NCBI GenBank assembly: GCA_013400155.1
Contig: VXBM01000275.1
Location: 418,709-482,708 of the forward strand
DNA length: 64,000 nucleotides
Source of the DNA: Helopsaltes ochotensis
Taxonomy: Eukaryota > Chordata > Aves > Passeriformes > Locustellidae
Direction of reading: 5' to 3'
This document shows, in pieces, positions 43,476 through 51,975 of the stretch; the first letter of the stretch is position 1, and every line of letters begins with the position of its first letter. A model generated the notes under the pieces. The model made no database searches, was not told where the DNA came from, and was given only the letters and a program-made list of their open reading frames with translations. A program made the position numbers and the translations under genes.

Positions 43476-46471
43476 AAAAAAAGAAAAGGAAAAAAAAAAG
43501 GCAAGGAAACTAAAATTCACTATTTTTGTTTAGTCTAGTTTGGAGAATTAACCTTACACTGGGGTACTCCTGGGTCAAGCGGAGCAGTCTCAGCCACGGG
43601 AACCCAGGAGGGCTGAGCTGGGGAGTGAAAAGCCTCTTATACCCAGCACAACAAAACAGGCTGTCAGCTCTCAGCCCAGGATGTCTCACAAACCCCTGGT
43701 TAACAGCTTTCCAGGGAAAAGCAGGGCTATTTTGAGGAAAGCAGAATGCGCAATATCCACCATGCACAAACCCCCGTTGAGCCACCCAAAGACAAGGAGA
43801 CTTTGTTGTGCCAGCAACGTGTGATTCACAGCCTGGTGGGCTCCCATCACCCTGGGGAAAACGTCTCACTCACACCATGGCAGGCCACACCAGGCTGCTG
43901 CACAGAGGTTTTAAGCTTATTTTAAAAAATGCATTGAGTCATGGCTCTGTTGATCTGCCACATTTCTTGGAGTTAAAGGGTCTGGAACAGACCTGCCCAG
44001 AGAAGCTGTGGCTGCCCCATCCCTGGAAGGTGCCCAAGGCCCACAAAACCTGCAAAATCCCACCCTGAGGGAGAGGGAGGAAGAGCCACAGGTGCTGGGC
44101 AGTGTCCCAGCCCCTTCTAGAACAGCCCAGCATTTCTGTCAGCTGCTCGAGAGCCTGACAGGACACCTTGACTCCAGGCTCAGCTCTCCACCCCTCTCAC
44201 CAGCGCTGTACCCAGGATGTGAATGACTCCACCACAGTGGGATCTAAGGGAAAATAATTACTCCATCACGTTTCTTTTCCAGCCACTTTTCCTTTCCTTA
44301 GAAAAACAGGTGTCTCTGCAAAGCAGCCTGCTCCTGTCAAAGGAACAATAATCTGAGGACAGCTCGTTTGGGTTTATTGTCCCCCTGCAATGTTTGGAGC
44401 ATCTTTGGCTTCCCACATAAATTCCATTTATTAAATACCTTGCTGGCATTTTCTTTTCACTGTCCCACTGCTCGTTTAGTATTACATTTGACATTCTAAG
44501 CTTTACGGATGGCAACAGAAGCAGAATGGATGAGCTAAAAATAGCCTGCCAGGGAGCTGGAAATAGGCTGGGGAGCAGCCACCCTGCTGCCCTTTGCTCG
44601 GCCCCGCGTTTGGGGAAACCATGGTGTCCAGGAGAGGAAGAGGAGGAGGAGGCAGCTCAGAGTCAGCCCACGGAGCTGTGCATGTCCCAGCTGGGCAACC
44701 TGGGGATGGGGACAGCGGTGGGGACTGGGATGTGGGCAGGGATGGGGACAGGATGAGGACAGGGTGTCCCAGTCCCAGCTCACCGAGCTGCTGCAAACCC
44801 CACGGCCTCGGGCTGGGAGAGCCGGTCCCTGCACGGCTCAGGGACAGAGGGGGACAGGATCCAAGAGTGACATGAGCCCCACAGTGCCCCCAGGCAGCTG
44901 TGTGCCACTCCCAGCTCCCTGTCACACGCACACACAGCTCCTGGCCCCCGCAGGGGCCGGGATCCAGTGCAGACACATCAGCGGGGCGATGACTCAGTCC
45001 CAAGACAGGATCGTGTCTCATCCCCTGGCTCGTGGGTTGCTTTCAAAATCTGTGCTGAAGCAGTGACAAGAGGAGAATGCTCAGAGATGGTGGCACCTGC
45101 AGGGGGCACTGAGTGGGCACAGGAGTGGGAAGGGGACATTTTAATTACCCAACAACAAACACCAACACCTGAAACTGTTTCTCTTGCTCTTTGTGATGTT
45201 TCTCGAGTGTTTTCACTGTCCAGTCCTCCATGCTCCCTGCTACTTTCCTGAGCAGCTTTCCACCTGGGAAGGAATCCTCCCAAGAGCTCTATGCTATTCC
45301 TCCCCTCCCAGGAGCTGCCAGAGCCAGGTGAGGCTTTTCCAGGGATGAAGGATCAAACCCTGCCTGGGGAACACTCCTGCTCCCCCCAGCACCTCCCCAG
45401 GGCAATCCTGAGCCTGCTCCAGAGAAAAGCCTGTTGTGAGGAATAACTAAACCTGTGGAGTGTGCCCTCCTGCTGTGGATAGGAAAATCCTGGAGGGGAG
45501 CTCTTCCCTCCCACCTGCCCATCCCTAAATTTACATCCCTGTAGTGTGGGGGTGGTTGGGGTTTGTTCTGTTCCTTTGTCTGAAGGCAGATTAACAGCAT
45601 TTAGCAACTCTATGAAGGGAAGGAGCCTCCCCCCACCCCACAGGCACTCAGGTGAGGCTCTGTGGGGACAGGAAAGGGACCCCAGTGCAGGAGGGGCTGG
45701 GGGCAATGGGACAGGCAGAGGCAAAGCCCACTGCATCCATCTGAAGTGGAGCGAGAGGCAAGAGACCTCCCACAGGACCAGGAGCACTGCCCCAGCCCTG
45801 CCCCACCACCCCACCCCACATTTGGCCAAGGGGACCCTCACTTTTATTTCAGATGCATACTGCAGGGAGGAACAATATGAGGAATATTATTTCGGTGCCC
45901 TGGGAAAAATTAGCAAGTCAAATATTGAATCGGGCCTCCAGCATATGCCAAGGAGATTGCTTTGATCTTATCCACACTAAAAGCTCTATTATTAAATTTA
46001 AAGTCTGTGAACACATATCAGACCAATATACAATGCATATCTGAATACACATTTGAGAAGCAAAGGATGTTTTGACAAAGGGAAAAAGAATATTTTAGCT
46101 GAAAATATCAAAGTTACTGCAGCAATTGAAATACAAATGCCCCTTTTCATCTGGCTCAGGGCAACCCACAACCTGGGACCTGCCTGTCATTGAGGAGGAA
46201 CTTCACCCGGGTTCTGTGCTCAGAAGCTGAGCTCACACCCTCCCCAAACCCTTTGGTTTCAACACCAAAAGCTGCTCTGGGGCAGCTGCCTGAGCCTGTG
46301 GGGACAGAGCAGGGGCTGGGCCAGCACCCCTGGGCAGGGGACACCTCTGGGACGTGGGGTCAGAGCTCACAGCAGCACCAACACTCACCATTTTATTATT
46401 GATTTCGTGGAAATGGATTTCACAGACTTTTTCCACCACGTCTTCGTTTTCAAAAGTTACGAAGCCAAATC
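2851..46471 (-). CDS. MSI2: MSI2 (Musashi-2) 3' half, six spliced coding exons
   Basis: Musashi-2 is a two-RRM RNA-binding protein of the cytoplasm and nucleus that binds UAG-core sites in mRNA 3'UTRs and controls translation and stability, notably in neural and blood stem cells. Joined exons are complement(2851..2892, 4592..4800, 21387..21449, 35439..35513, 41332..41446, 46389..46471). They encode the end of RRM2 ([15 protein letters not shown]), the Arg/Gly linker [18 protein letters not shown], the Ala/Tyr/Pro-rich tail ([29 protein letters not shown]), [37 protein letters not shown] and the family ending [13 protein letters not shown]. Every junction has AG/GT borders and compatible phase (1,0,1,1,1,0), giving about 195 residues. 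The start codon, RRM1 and the first half of RRM2 are absent from the window, so this is a 5'-partial gene. MSI1 is excluded by the tail wording ([15 protein letters not shown]). Confidence 0.97.
2893..4591 (-). other. MSI2: MSI2 last intron
   Basis: This is a 1.7-kb intron, GTAAGT...TTTTAG. It holds a CR1 fragment at about 4230-4420, and GC-rich sequence at 3780-3960 and 4440-4591. If unspliced, the frame from the penultimate exon runs 49 codons into it and stops at 4442. Confidence 0.9.
4230..4420 (+). mobile_element. CR1 LINE 3' fragment
   Basis: The run GTTGGATATTAGGAAAAAAT, then GGTGGAGTCACCATCC, then CAAAGGTTGGACTTGATTTT and TTTTCCCCAACCTTAACGAT follows the avian CR1 3' end in order. 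It is diverged and truncated. Confidence 0.85.
4440..4780. other. Intragenic CpG-dense patch over the penultimate MSI2 exon
   Basis: CpG dinucleotides are dense by eye on both sides of the donor at 4591 (GGGGCGGGCGGG, GCCGCGCTCGCCGCGGGG). The patch ends abruptly near 4780. It may be a small CpG island, or GC drift on an exon. Confidence 0.6.
4592..4800 (-). CDS. MSI2: MSI2 penultimate coding exon
   Basis: This 209-nt exon completes a split Val codon and encodes [60 protein letters not shown] and SGFGHGIA, ending in phase 0 at GCC|GTAAGT. It is the longest exon here and carries the conserved Musashi [10 protein letters not shown] and [14 protein letters not shown] blocks. The acceptor is TTCTCTGCACACCAG|TC. 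An internal acceptor (GCAG|GCTCC, first base 4746) keeps phase and would drop 18 codons, giving the [12 protein letters not shown] form. The exon sits in a dense CpG patch. Confidence 0.97.
4983..5050. repeat. TA-rich stretch and poly-A tract with one ambiguous base
   Basis: An (AT)n-like run is followed by two A-runs separated by N at 5030 and AATT. It may be a microsatellite; length is unreliable next to the ambiguous base. Confidence 0.85.
9420..9482 (+). mobile_element. CR1 3' terminal fragment
   Basis: GAAGTCTTTTCCAACATAAC followed by TGATTCTATGATTCT is the CR1 end with its ATTCTATG-type octamers. Confidence 0.75.
10040..10156 (+). mobile_element. CR1 3' fragment
   Basis: GGGTTGGGCTAGACAGTCTT, then AAGGTCCCTTCCAACCCAAC and GAGATTCTATGAATTCATGA match the CR1 3' end. 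Confidence 0.85.
10450..10645. other. AT-rich block resembling a conserved non-coding element
   Basis: A repeat-free stretch with AATTAGC, CTAATTC and AAATTAATGC homeodomain-type cores. Conservation is inferred from composition only. Confidence 0.3.
12776..13005 (-). mobile_element. CR1 3' fragment
   Basis: CATAGAATCACAGAATGG, CATCCAGTGCCATTCC, CATGGGCAGGGACACC and GGAAGAATTTCATCCTAATA occur in the reverse-CR1 order. One of the best preserved copies in the window. Confidence 0.9.
13440..13740. other. AT-rich block with RFX-type palindrome
   Basis: A repeat-free stretch contains several TAATTA-like cores (TATTAATATTAATGAG, GTAGTAATTACTC). At 13647-13660 lies ATTGCCATAGCAAC, close to the RFX X-box palindrome GTTGCCATAGCAAC. 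It looks like a conserved enhancer-type element; alignment was not possible. Confidence 0.35.
14670..14860 (-). mobile_element. CR1 3' fragment
   Basis: CCATGTGCAGGGACACCTTC, CCAGGCTGCTCCAAGCCCCT, GCAGCCACAGCTTCTCTGGG and CACAGGGAAGAATGTCTTCC occur in reverse-CR1 order. Confidence 0.88.
17140..17843 (-). other. Unusual CpG-retaining tract, possible alternative MSI2 3'UTR
   Basis: This stretch differs from the surrounding intron. It has no CR1, few simple repeats, and retains many CpGs outside any GC-rich block (for example TTTCGTCCGAAC and CGCTCGTTCGCG). On the transcript strand it follows the candidate exon at 17882. It holds a UAG-rich cluster at 17371-17406. No AATAAA is seen at its lower end, which argues against a simple terminal exon, so it may instead be a conserved intronic element around a cassette exon. 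Confidence 0.4.
17371..17406 (-). promoter_or_regulatory. Cluster of six UAG motifs (Musashi-type sites)
   Basis: In 36 nt the minus strand carries six UAG trinucleotides (plus CTA at 17371, 17377, 17383, 17389, 17401, 17404). Three are in the GUAGU form (plus ACTAC at 17376-17380, 17400-17404, 17403-17407). Musashi proteins bind a UAG core, with (G/A)U1-3AGU as the published selected consensus. Binding and autoregulation are inferred. Confidence 0.45.
17844..17882 (-). CDS. Candidate MSI2 poison micro-exon or third last exon (AITNLVT-stop)
   Basis: On the minus strand CTTTATACTTGCCAG|CTATAACAAATC forms a usable acceptor at 17882. Joined in phase 1 to the exon at 21387 it gives A-ITNLVT and TGA at 17860-17862. 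A perfect donor ATG|GTGAGTGTG follows at 17844, so the unit can be a 39-nt cassette exon with an in-frame stop. It can equally be the start of a terminal exon running into the unusual sequence below 17844. I do not recognise this tail from known Musashi proteins. The splice signals, phase fit and distinct flanking sequence support it; no conservation could be checked. Confidence 0.4.
20385..20640. other. CpG-rich intronic patch
   Basis: A short stretch with many CpGs (CCTCGCGCAGCCGGGG, GAGGGCGCGGGGCTGG). No promoter motif or exon was recognised. Confidence 0.5.
21342..21386 (-). other. MSI2: Possible 15-codon extension of the alanine-rich exon by a second donor
   Basis: Reading past the first donor, the frame stays open for 45 nt and encodes [14 protein letters not shown] plus a split Gly. 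It ends at TCAG|GTAAAAG, in the same phase as the first donor. The predicted insert is Arg/Gly-rich and would add an RG motif before the VLNSYSAQ or SNPARPGG segment. By eye the second donor is about as good as the first. Use is inferred only. Confidence 0.4.
21387..21449 (-). CDS. MSI2: MSI2 exon: alanine-rich segment
   Basis: This 63-nt exon, entered and left in phase 1, encodes [22 protein letters not shown]. It is the alanine-rich low-complexity part of the tail. A very strong pyrimidine tract (CTTCTCCTTTTCTCC) precedes ACGGCCAG|GTTTTCC. The donor is TCAG|GTAGGG. A second TCAG|GTAAAAG donor lies 45 nt downstream in the same frame at 21342. The exon joins the 4800 acceptor to give [11 protein letters not shown], or the 4746 acceptor to give [12 protein letters not shown]. 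Confidence 0.96.
25733..25890. repeat. 34-bp minisatellite, about 4.6 copies
   Basis: CTGATCC recurs at 25733, 25767, 25801, 25835 and 25869, exactly 34 bases apart. The unit is CTGATCCCCCCTTTCCAAAG followed by GGCACTCCCAGGAG or a variant. Two units share GGCGACT in place of GGGCACT, so the array has internal variants. The repeating frames on the minus strand are an artefact of the array. Confidence 0.95.
27270..27510 (-). mobile_element. CR1 internal/3' fragment
   Basis: TTTGAAGCCATTCCTCTTTG, GAAGCCTTCTCTTCTCCAGG, CTCTCAGCCTTTCCTTGTAG and GTGGCCTCCTCTGGACCCGC follow the reversed CR1 segment that lies upstream of the terminal part. Confidence 0.85.
31022..31088. other. Assembly gap (67 N)
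   Basis: Unknown bases, followed directly by an A-rich tract (31089-31115). It may hide the 3' end of the short-isoform UTR or an expanded simple repeat. Confidence 0.99.
31090..32459 (-). other. MSI2: Probable 3'UTR of the short MSI2 isoform
   Basis: The sequence after the TAG of the alternative last exon is AU-rich on the transcript strand, with U-runs at about 32230-32315. The 3' end is not certain. The only hexamer I see is a variant ATTAAA on the minus strand (plus 31318-31323), followed downstream by a U-rich stretch. A CR1 fragment lies inside at about 31726-31855, so either the UTR absorbed it or the UTR ends before it. A sequence gap at 31022-31088 limits what can be said. Confidence 0.5.
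31726..31855 (-). mobile_element. CR1 3' fragment inside the short-isoform UTR region
   Basis: GAATCAGAGGAATCCAGAAC, GGTTGGAGTTGGAAGGGACC and TTAAAGCTCATCCAGTGGCA give the reverse CR1 3' end, then decay. Confidence 0.85.
32460..32500 (-). CDS. MSI2: MSI2 alternative last coding exon (short isoform)
   Basis: The minus strand reads TTTGCAG|ACTATTTGCCG and, joined in phase 1 to the exon at 35439, gives [13 protein letters not shown] and a TAG stop at 32460-32462. From memory this matches the C-terminus of the known short mammalian Musashi-2 isoform ([15 protein letters not shown]), with Val replaced by Ile. The tract before the acceptor is strong (TTCTGTTCTTATTTCACTTTGCAG). The product keeps both RRMs and loses the Ala-rich and [11 protein letters not shown] tail. 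No donor is used after it, so it is a terminal exon whose UTR runs to lower coordinates. Confidence 0.93.
34710..34830 (+). mobile_element. CR1 3' fragment
   Basis: CCATCCCTGGAAGTGCTCAA, GGCCAGGCTGGACGGGGCTC and GAAGGTCCCTTCCAGCCCAA match the CR1 3' end in plus orientation. Confidence 0.85.
35439..35513 (-). CDS. MSI2: MSI2 exon: Tyr/Gly/Pro-rich segment
   Basis: This 75-nt exon encodes [20 protein letters not shown] then YQFP, with a split Gly codon at each end (phase 1 in, phase 1 out). The segment is the aromatic low-complexity part of the Musashi-2 tail. The acceptor is preceded by CTTCTCTCTC and a T10 run. The donor is CCCAG|GTACGT. It is the branch point for two forms: it joins either the alanine-rich exon at 21449 or the alternative last exon at 32500, both compatible with its phase. 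Confidence 0.96.
41117..41124 (+). promoter_or_regulatory. Perfect POU octamer ATGCAAAT
   Basis: An exact octamer in AT-rich repeat-free intron. A second exact copy lies at 41475-41482, on the other side of the 41332-41446 exon. Confidence 0.3.
41145..41167 (+). other. G-run cluster, possible G-quadruplex
   Basis: Runs of 8, 5 and 5 G separated by AC and ACT fit a four-tract quadruplex if the long run is split. It lies on the template strand of MSI2, about 165 bases past the donor at 41331. Confidence 0.4.
41332..41446 (-). CDS. MSI2: MSI2 exon: end of RRM2 and basic linker
   Basis: This 115-nt exon starts in phase 0 and encodes [19 protein letters not shown], then [20 protein letters not shown]. 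The first residues form the last strand of RRM2. The KKAQPKEV segment follows the fold and contributes basic residues. [10 protein letters not shown] is the short RG linker that starts the disordered C-terminal half. Acceptor CAATAG|GTAGAA and donor TTGG|GTAAGT are both good matches. The last base supplies the first base of the Gly codon completed in the next exon. Confidence 0.97.
41475..41482 (+). promoter_or_regulatory. Perfect POU octamer ATGCAAAT upstream of an MSI2 acceptor
   Basis: It lies 29-36 bases upstream of the acceptor at 41446, so part of it may be kept by branch-point constraint rather than factor binding. Confidence 0.25.
43423..43499. repeat. Long A-rich tract
   Basis: About 77 bases of A with a few interspersed G. 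No retrocopy body with target duplications is recognisable beside it. Confidence 0.95.
43983..44046 (+). mobile_element. Short CR1 fragment
   Basis: CTGCCCAGAGAAGCTGTGGC then TGCCCCATCCCTGGAAGGTG is a CR1 segment; the 3' end is missing. Confidence 0.65.
46389..46471 (-). CDS. MSI2: MSI2 exon: C-terminal part of RRM2
   Basis: This 83-nt exon encodes 27 full codons, from [10 protein letters not shown] to INNKM. It completes a Gly codon begun in the missing upstream exon. It carries most of the RNP1 motif of RRM2 (GFGFVTF), with the aromatic residues that stack on RNA, then helix 2 ([11 protein letters not shown]) and strand 4. The acceptor is preceded by a long U-rich tract (T13, then GTGTCTTTATTAAATAG). 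The donor is ATG|GTGAGT, phase 0. It is the most 5' MSI2 exon in the window. Confidence 0.96.
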
Positions 46472-46499
46472 CTATTTAATAAAGACACAAAAAAAAAAA

Positions 46500-46990
46500 A
46501 AGGAGAGGAGTAAGGAAAACATTAGTTAAGTGTAACAATTTCATTTTAATAGAGCATTATTTAGCCATTGGGACTTTGGAAAACTTCCATAACAACACGC
46601 ACGTGTGACTACACCTGCTGCCTATGGAGCTGTTCCTGAGCTTATTGCAGCCTAATGGAGGGAAGAAGCATTGTCTCAGGGAAAATTAATACGGTTCTGT
46701 TCCAGCTCTTCCATAGGATTTAATAGAGAATTAAAACCTCCTTATGGATTTTTTGATCCATCCTGCAGAATTTAATGGATAGTTACACCCCAGTTACATG
46801 ATGGCTCGGAAACTACAATAAGGCCGTATTTTCTTTTACACCTTATAGGTTTTTAAGAGCAATCTCTACAAAACCCAATTATATTTCTATGGAACCATAT
46901 TGATTTCATCTCTTGTTTAATTCCACGGGACTTCTCCATTAGAGCTGACTCATTACACGACCCAAAAACCATAAAAATCTGGGAAGACAG
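46500..46990. other. AT-rich repeat-free block next to the RRM2 exon
   Basis: Low in repeats, rich in TTAATGGA, GGATTTAATAGAGAATTAAA and related cores. It resembles conserved flanking intron; not verified. Confidence 0.3.
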
Positions 46991-48469
46991 AAGATGATTC
47001 CTCATTTACCCCTGGCAAGGAGAAAAACCCCAATGCTTCCCAAACACAGAGCAGCACCGCGTGTCTCTGCGTGCTCTGCAGCGTGCAGGGTCAGCCCCGC
47101 TCCGGAGGTGGTTATTTGTCCCTTTCTTCCTGAATTACTTCCTCTAATACCTCATCAGGACATCCTGAGGCCTCCAGGAACCCATTACGTTTAAGGCCTC
47201 TGATCTAATCGTTCCTCTCTTCTCCAGTGCTGCTTCAAAGAGCCGAGGATTTGGGCTGCTCTCGGCTGTTTGATGCCTGCTGCCTGCCTGTGGCTGTACA
47301 CCGCCTGCTCTGCTGGGGCTGCACTAAAGGGATCTGGCAGCCCACCACAGCCCCACTCCCTGCTCCTGCCTTAACCAAAAAACCTCGGGTTAATGAAAAA
47401 ACCCTCATCTCGTGTTGGAGAAGGCTCGGTGAGTCAACATCGACACCGAATATGCGAATGAAACCGTAAGAATCTACTGAGAGGATGAGCTCCATGGCCC
47501 AAACCGGCAGCTGCTGGCCCCCGCACTGGTGGAAGCCAGCAGGAGGCTGGGCCTGACTGGAGCACGGACAGCGCCAGAGCAGCCTCACCTCCGGCTGCAG
47601 AGGAAAATGCACTTCCAGGTGAGGGCTGAGCTTTTCGGGGAGTGCACAGTACCCGTGGCCATGGGGAATGCTCCCATTCCACTCGGGAGCCTCTCCCGGG
47701 GGAAGGATCACCGGGAATGCTTTCCAGCCTCCTCCAAGGCGTACGCAGCACGCCCGCCTCACAACAAACACTGCTCCGCTCTGCACTTTCAGCGGGCACC
47801 AGCCTGAACTTTTTTACATAACTCACGGCTTTCATTTGCCTTCTAAATGACTCCATTTAAATCTACCTTCAACAGACCTGAAGTTAAACCGAACATTTTT
47901 GCGGTTAACTGCCTGAATCTGGCATCCCAGGAATCCCAGAGCGGGGAGCAAAGCGTGGCCGGACTGGGCGATGAGATGGCCGGGCCGGGGCTACAAGTCA
48001 TTAATTGTCTGAGCACCAGCAACATCTTCATCATTAGCAGCTCATTAGCGAGTGCTGCAATTGAGGATTTCTCTCCCAACTTGTGTCAGGTCTTGGTGCC
48101 AGGATGGAGGGCAGAGGGAATTTAGGAGATTAGCCCTAATATTCCAATACCACGAGGAAGCCGCTGCAGTCATTACGTGTCTGAACAGATTTCCCATTCT
48201 CATCCCACTCCATATGGCTTAAGCACAGGTTTATCAAGATATTATTTGTCTGATTCAATCAGATGGCCACCCAGCTTTCTGTATGTCCAGATTTTATAAC
48301 AATAAAACAACAATCTGTAGGTGTTAGTGGGCATTTGCAGGTTTCTGGAAGATCTGTGGCACTTGGTCAGACTGGCCTGGAGAGGAAAACCAGGGGCGAC
48401 CTCTACACCGCCCAACACCTCAAACTCAGTGGGAGCAACCAGATTTCCATCTGCAGGCACACAGGAACT

Positions 48470-48672
48470 TAAATCCCTCCCTGTGAGGGCGGGCAGGCCC
48501 TGGCACAGGTGCCCAGAGCAGCTGTGGCCGCCCCTGGAGCCCTGGCAGTGCCCAAGGCCAGGCTGGACAGGGCTTGGATCACCCTGGGACAGTGGGAGCT
48601 GTCCCTGCCATGGCAGGGACTGGAATGGGCACCTTATAGTTCCTTCCAACCCAAACCATGCTGTGATTCTTT
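48470..48672 (+). mobile_element. CR1 3' fragment
   Basis: CCCAGAGCAGCTGTGGCCGC, CCAAGGCCAGGCTGGACAGG and TTCCTTCCAACCCAAACCAT then GCTGTGATTCTT match the CR1 3' end. Confidence 0.9.
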
Positions 48673-49285
48673 TCTTCTTTCACTTTTTGGATATCAAATT
48701 CCAACTTTTAATCACTGCACCCGCACAAAGATTCCCCCGCAAGCATGGTCTTATTAGTTCCCATAAATGAATACACGCTCATATTTAAATTACCAAAACT
48801 CTCAGAAACCTTCCTGGGCTAAATAGACAATTATTTCTTCTGAGAGGTACTAAGAGTCAACAAAAAAAATGGTTCTCGGGAAGTGTATGGAAAAGATTAA
48901 CCCAAAACAAAGGCGGCTGTTGAAAACGGTGACAGAAATAGGATTCCGGTTGTCAAGGAGCACACGTTTTAAAATGAAATTATACTGCATCCTTCTGAAT
49001 GAAGCTATTATTGGAAGCTAACAAGCTCTATTTAAGAGATAAGCATTTAACAGAGTCAAATGGTTGGGTTTTTTATTCAAATGAATAAAACTGAATATTC
49101 ATTTGAATAATCTTTTCTGTAAAAGAAAAGACAAAGAAGAGGGAGAAAAATAAAGTAAGAGGCAAACAGATGCCCCAAACGAGAGGCTCCGAGCCAAGCA
49201 CCAGCACTAAAGGAAGCTGAGACATGTATCCATGACCTTCAGGTGAAAAACCCTTCTCTGATATCGACTGGGGATGAGGAGTTAT

Positions 49286-49338
49286 TCCACTCCATTCATC
49301 TGCTGAAAAAGGAGTCAGCCCACTCCATTCATCTGCTG
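49286..49338. repeat. Short tandem duplication, 33-bp spacing
   Basis: CCACTCCATTCATCTGCTG occurs twice, starting at 49287 and 49320. Confidence 0.85.
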
Positions 49339-49434
49339 GTTAGTGGGCACCAACAGGCACCAAAATGATGCCAGCCCAGACACCTGACATCTGATGGTGC
49401 AGGACACATCCTGCAAATACACAGTGACACCAGA

Positions 49435-49642
49435 AAGAAGAAGAATTCAGGAAGAATTTCTTCATGAAGGGGTTGGAAGGGGCTGCCCAGGGAGGTTTGG
49501 AGTGCCCATCCCTGGAGGTGTCCAAGGAAGGCCCGGAGGTGGCACGCAGTGCTCTGGGCTGGGGACAAGGTGGGCATCAGGCACGGTTTGGACTCAGTGA
49601 TCTTGAAGGTCTTTTCCAACCCAGAGATGCTGGGATTCTGTG
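49435..49642 (+). mobile_element. CR1 3' fragment
   Basis: GAAGAATTTCTTCATGAAGG, GGCTGCCCAGGGAGGTTTGG, CCATCCCTGGAGGTGTCCAA and CTTGAAGGTCTTTTCCAACC occur in CR1 order. Well preserved. Confidence 0.92.
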
Positions 49643-51132
49643 AAAAACCTCCTTTGATCCCAAGCCTTGAGCAGCCACCACACCTGTGGGAAGGTGGCTC
49701 CACAGAGTCAGCTCAGCACCATGGTATTCCAGAAATAAGGCAAACATTGTTCAGAGAAGGGGACTGAAACCATAAAAATATTTAAATGCTGTAAAAGAAT
49801 AGTCAGAAGCCATAAATACTATTAAGAAGCTAGACTGAAGGCACCAAATGTCAGGGCTCCCGTGTTCTGTATGTTGTTTTTTTTCACACTCTAACCAACT
49901 ACATTTCACACTTTTGTCATCACTTGAGAGTTTTTACGTCAAACTTGGTAAAAAATAGCTGAGATGACGACACCACGGCTATGAAATCCATCTCGTTCCC
50001 CTGGCTGGCAGCACCATCCCCAGAGCCCCAGGTCTGGCTGCACAGTGACCCGTGTCACAGCTGTGGCTGCACACACCGAGCACGTCACTGCTGGCACAAT
50101 TACACAAAAGCAGCTTACCCGGGTAAAGGTCTCGCTGTCAAACCTCTGCTCGCCTCACGACAAGCAAAACAAGGTGATTGCATCCCACGCCACAGAGGTT
50201 AAACCCAGGCTAAACCCTGGAGGGCTCTGACGGGCAGCCCAGGACCCAGCCACAGCAATGCCACAGGTACCAGCACCTCCATCAGCACCTGAGCCAGACC
50301 CGGCTCACCAGGCAGGCACAGCTCTGAGGGCTCTCCAGCCACCTGAAAGATGCTCTGCTGGGTGAACACACTCCAACTAGAGCCCCAAGCTGTTTTAAGC
50401 CCCGAGCTGTCTGGGGGCCACCTGATGATGTGGAGCAAATCACTCAGTCTCCTCTGCTGTGCTGCCTCTGCCCAAGCTGTGCCCACACTGGTGGTGAGCC
50501 TGCGGGGTCCCTGCAGCTGGGACAGCCTTATCCTGCTCTTACAGCAACCACAGAGCTCCTGAAGATATTCTGGGAACCAGGGGATCACCAAGGCTCTTTT
50601 GTCCTGCACAGCAATCCCAAAGGACGAGGACAGGAGACAAGAGCAGGGAGAGGACAAAAGAGATTTACACAGCCCCTATCACACCAACTCTGCTTAAACC
50701 TCACTGCTGCTGCTCAGCAAGAATCACCCCACGGTCACTTGTCAGTGCAGGAGCAGCCCCCTCACACACAGAGCGCTCCACAGAACCGTCCTGCTCCCGA
50801 CTCCCACCCACTCGGTGCTGGGACCAGTCCCTGGGGTCCCTCTGGCCCTGGCGTGGCAGCTGCCCGAGGAGCTGTGCTGACAGATGGGAAAATCCAGCCT
50901 GACATCCTCTGCAGCTCCCAGCAGCACCGAGAGGAGGGATCAGCTCAGGCCGTGCTTCCCCTTTGTGTCAGGGCTGTGGCCTGACCCGCTCCTCACATCT
51001 GAGTTACTTAAGCTCTGAAACGCAGCAAAGTCCAGTCCTGCTGTGGTATTATTTATGCACCTGCTTTCTTGTTTGTACCCATAGTTTTGGCAGCTGGTCC
51101 TGTGAAAGGTAATAAAATGCCTTTCAAAAGTT

Positions 51133-51150
51133 AAAAAAAAAAAAAAAAAA
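51133..51150. repeat. Poly-A tract
   Basis: Eighteen A in a row within AT-rich intron. Confidence 0.95.
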
Positions 51151-51945
51151 TTAAAAATGAAGAAATGTGACCAGACAAGCCAGGCATAATAACATTAAAG
51201 CCCGTGTCAATTAATTTTTCCTCTTCTTGATAAACGAGCCCCATTCCATCCATTAATAATGAGGGAAGAAACAAGAAAAGTTGACACTAGTTTAATTTAT
51301 TTTCTCAACTTGCCTGGTCATATTTCTCCCTGTTGCAAAGCTTTCTGGTGCTGCTGGGAATTGCAAGTGGCTCCCACACAGTCGATGCATAGATTGGTGT
51401 GAATCAATACTATTCTACTTTATTCACACATCCCTTGTAATCAGAGAGGAAAAAGTTCCTTAGTAAGCTCCCAGCCTGCCAAGCTGCCTTATAAAAATAA
51501 TAATAATAATAAACTTGCAGGTAGGGGTGGAGAGGGGGATGTGAAACTAAGTCCAATGATCACTGTCACCAAATCTTGTCTTTGTAGATGAACAGAACAC
51601 TCTGAGCAGAGGGGACAGGACATTTTAATTACCCAGACAGTGAACCATGGATGTTTTGAACTTCTGTCTGTGAAGGTACAGTAAGTCCTTACTCCCAGAG
51701 TCTGGGAATGGGGACGTGGGGGTTTCATCCTGTGTCAGAGAAATTCATCCCTCAGCCCCAGAACCCGACAGCCAGGACTTCAAAACTCAGCCCTGACTTT
51801 GCCACCTCCTTACGTTGTGTCCTTGGAGAAATCACTTAAATATTCCCTCTGGTCTGCATCCCATGTTTCTTCCCCTTCACTTCCTTGTCCCTTCCTCTGA
51901 GTTTTCATACTGCAACTCAGCTTGTTAGAGCCAAAAACTGTCTAG

Positions 51946-51975
51946 GACAAAAGCTGACAAAAGCTGACAAAAGCT
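51946..51975. repeat. Three tandem GACAAAAGCT decamers
   Basis: A 10-bp unit repeated three times without change. Confidence 0.9.

Larger units (their letters stand above)
41447..46388 (-). other. MSI2: MSI2 intron after the RRM2 exon
   Basis: A 4.9-kb intron holding a long poly-A tract (43423-43499) and a short CR1 piece (about 43983-44046). The GC-rich frames at 44503-45021 and 45353-45841 are chance frames without domains. Confidence 0.88.

Noticed and set aside
43423..43499. Long poly-A as the tail of a processed retrocopy
   Set aside because: No coding or UTR-like body of a known gene and no target-site duplication were recognised next to it.
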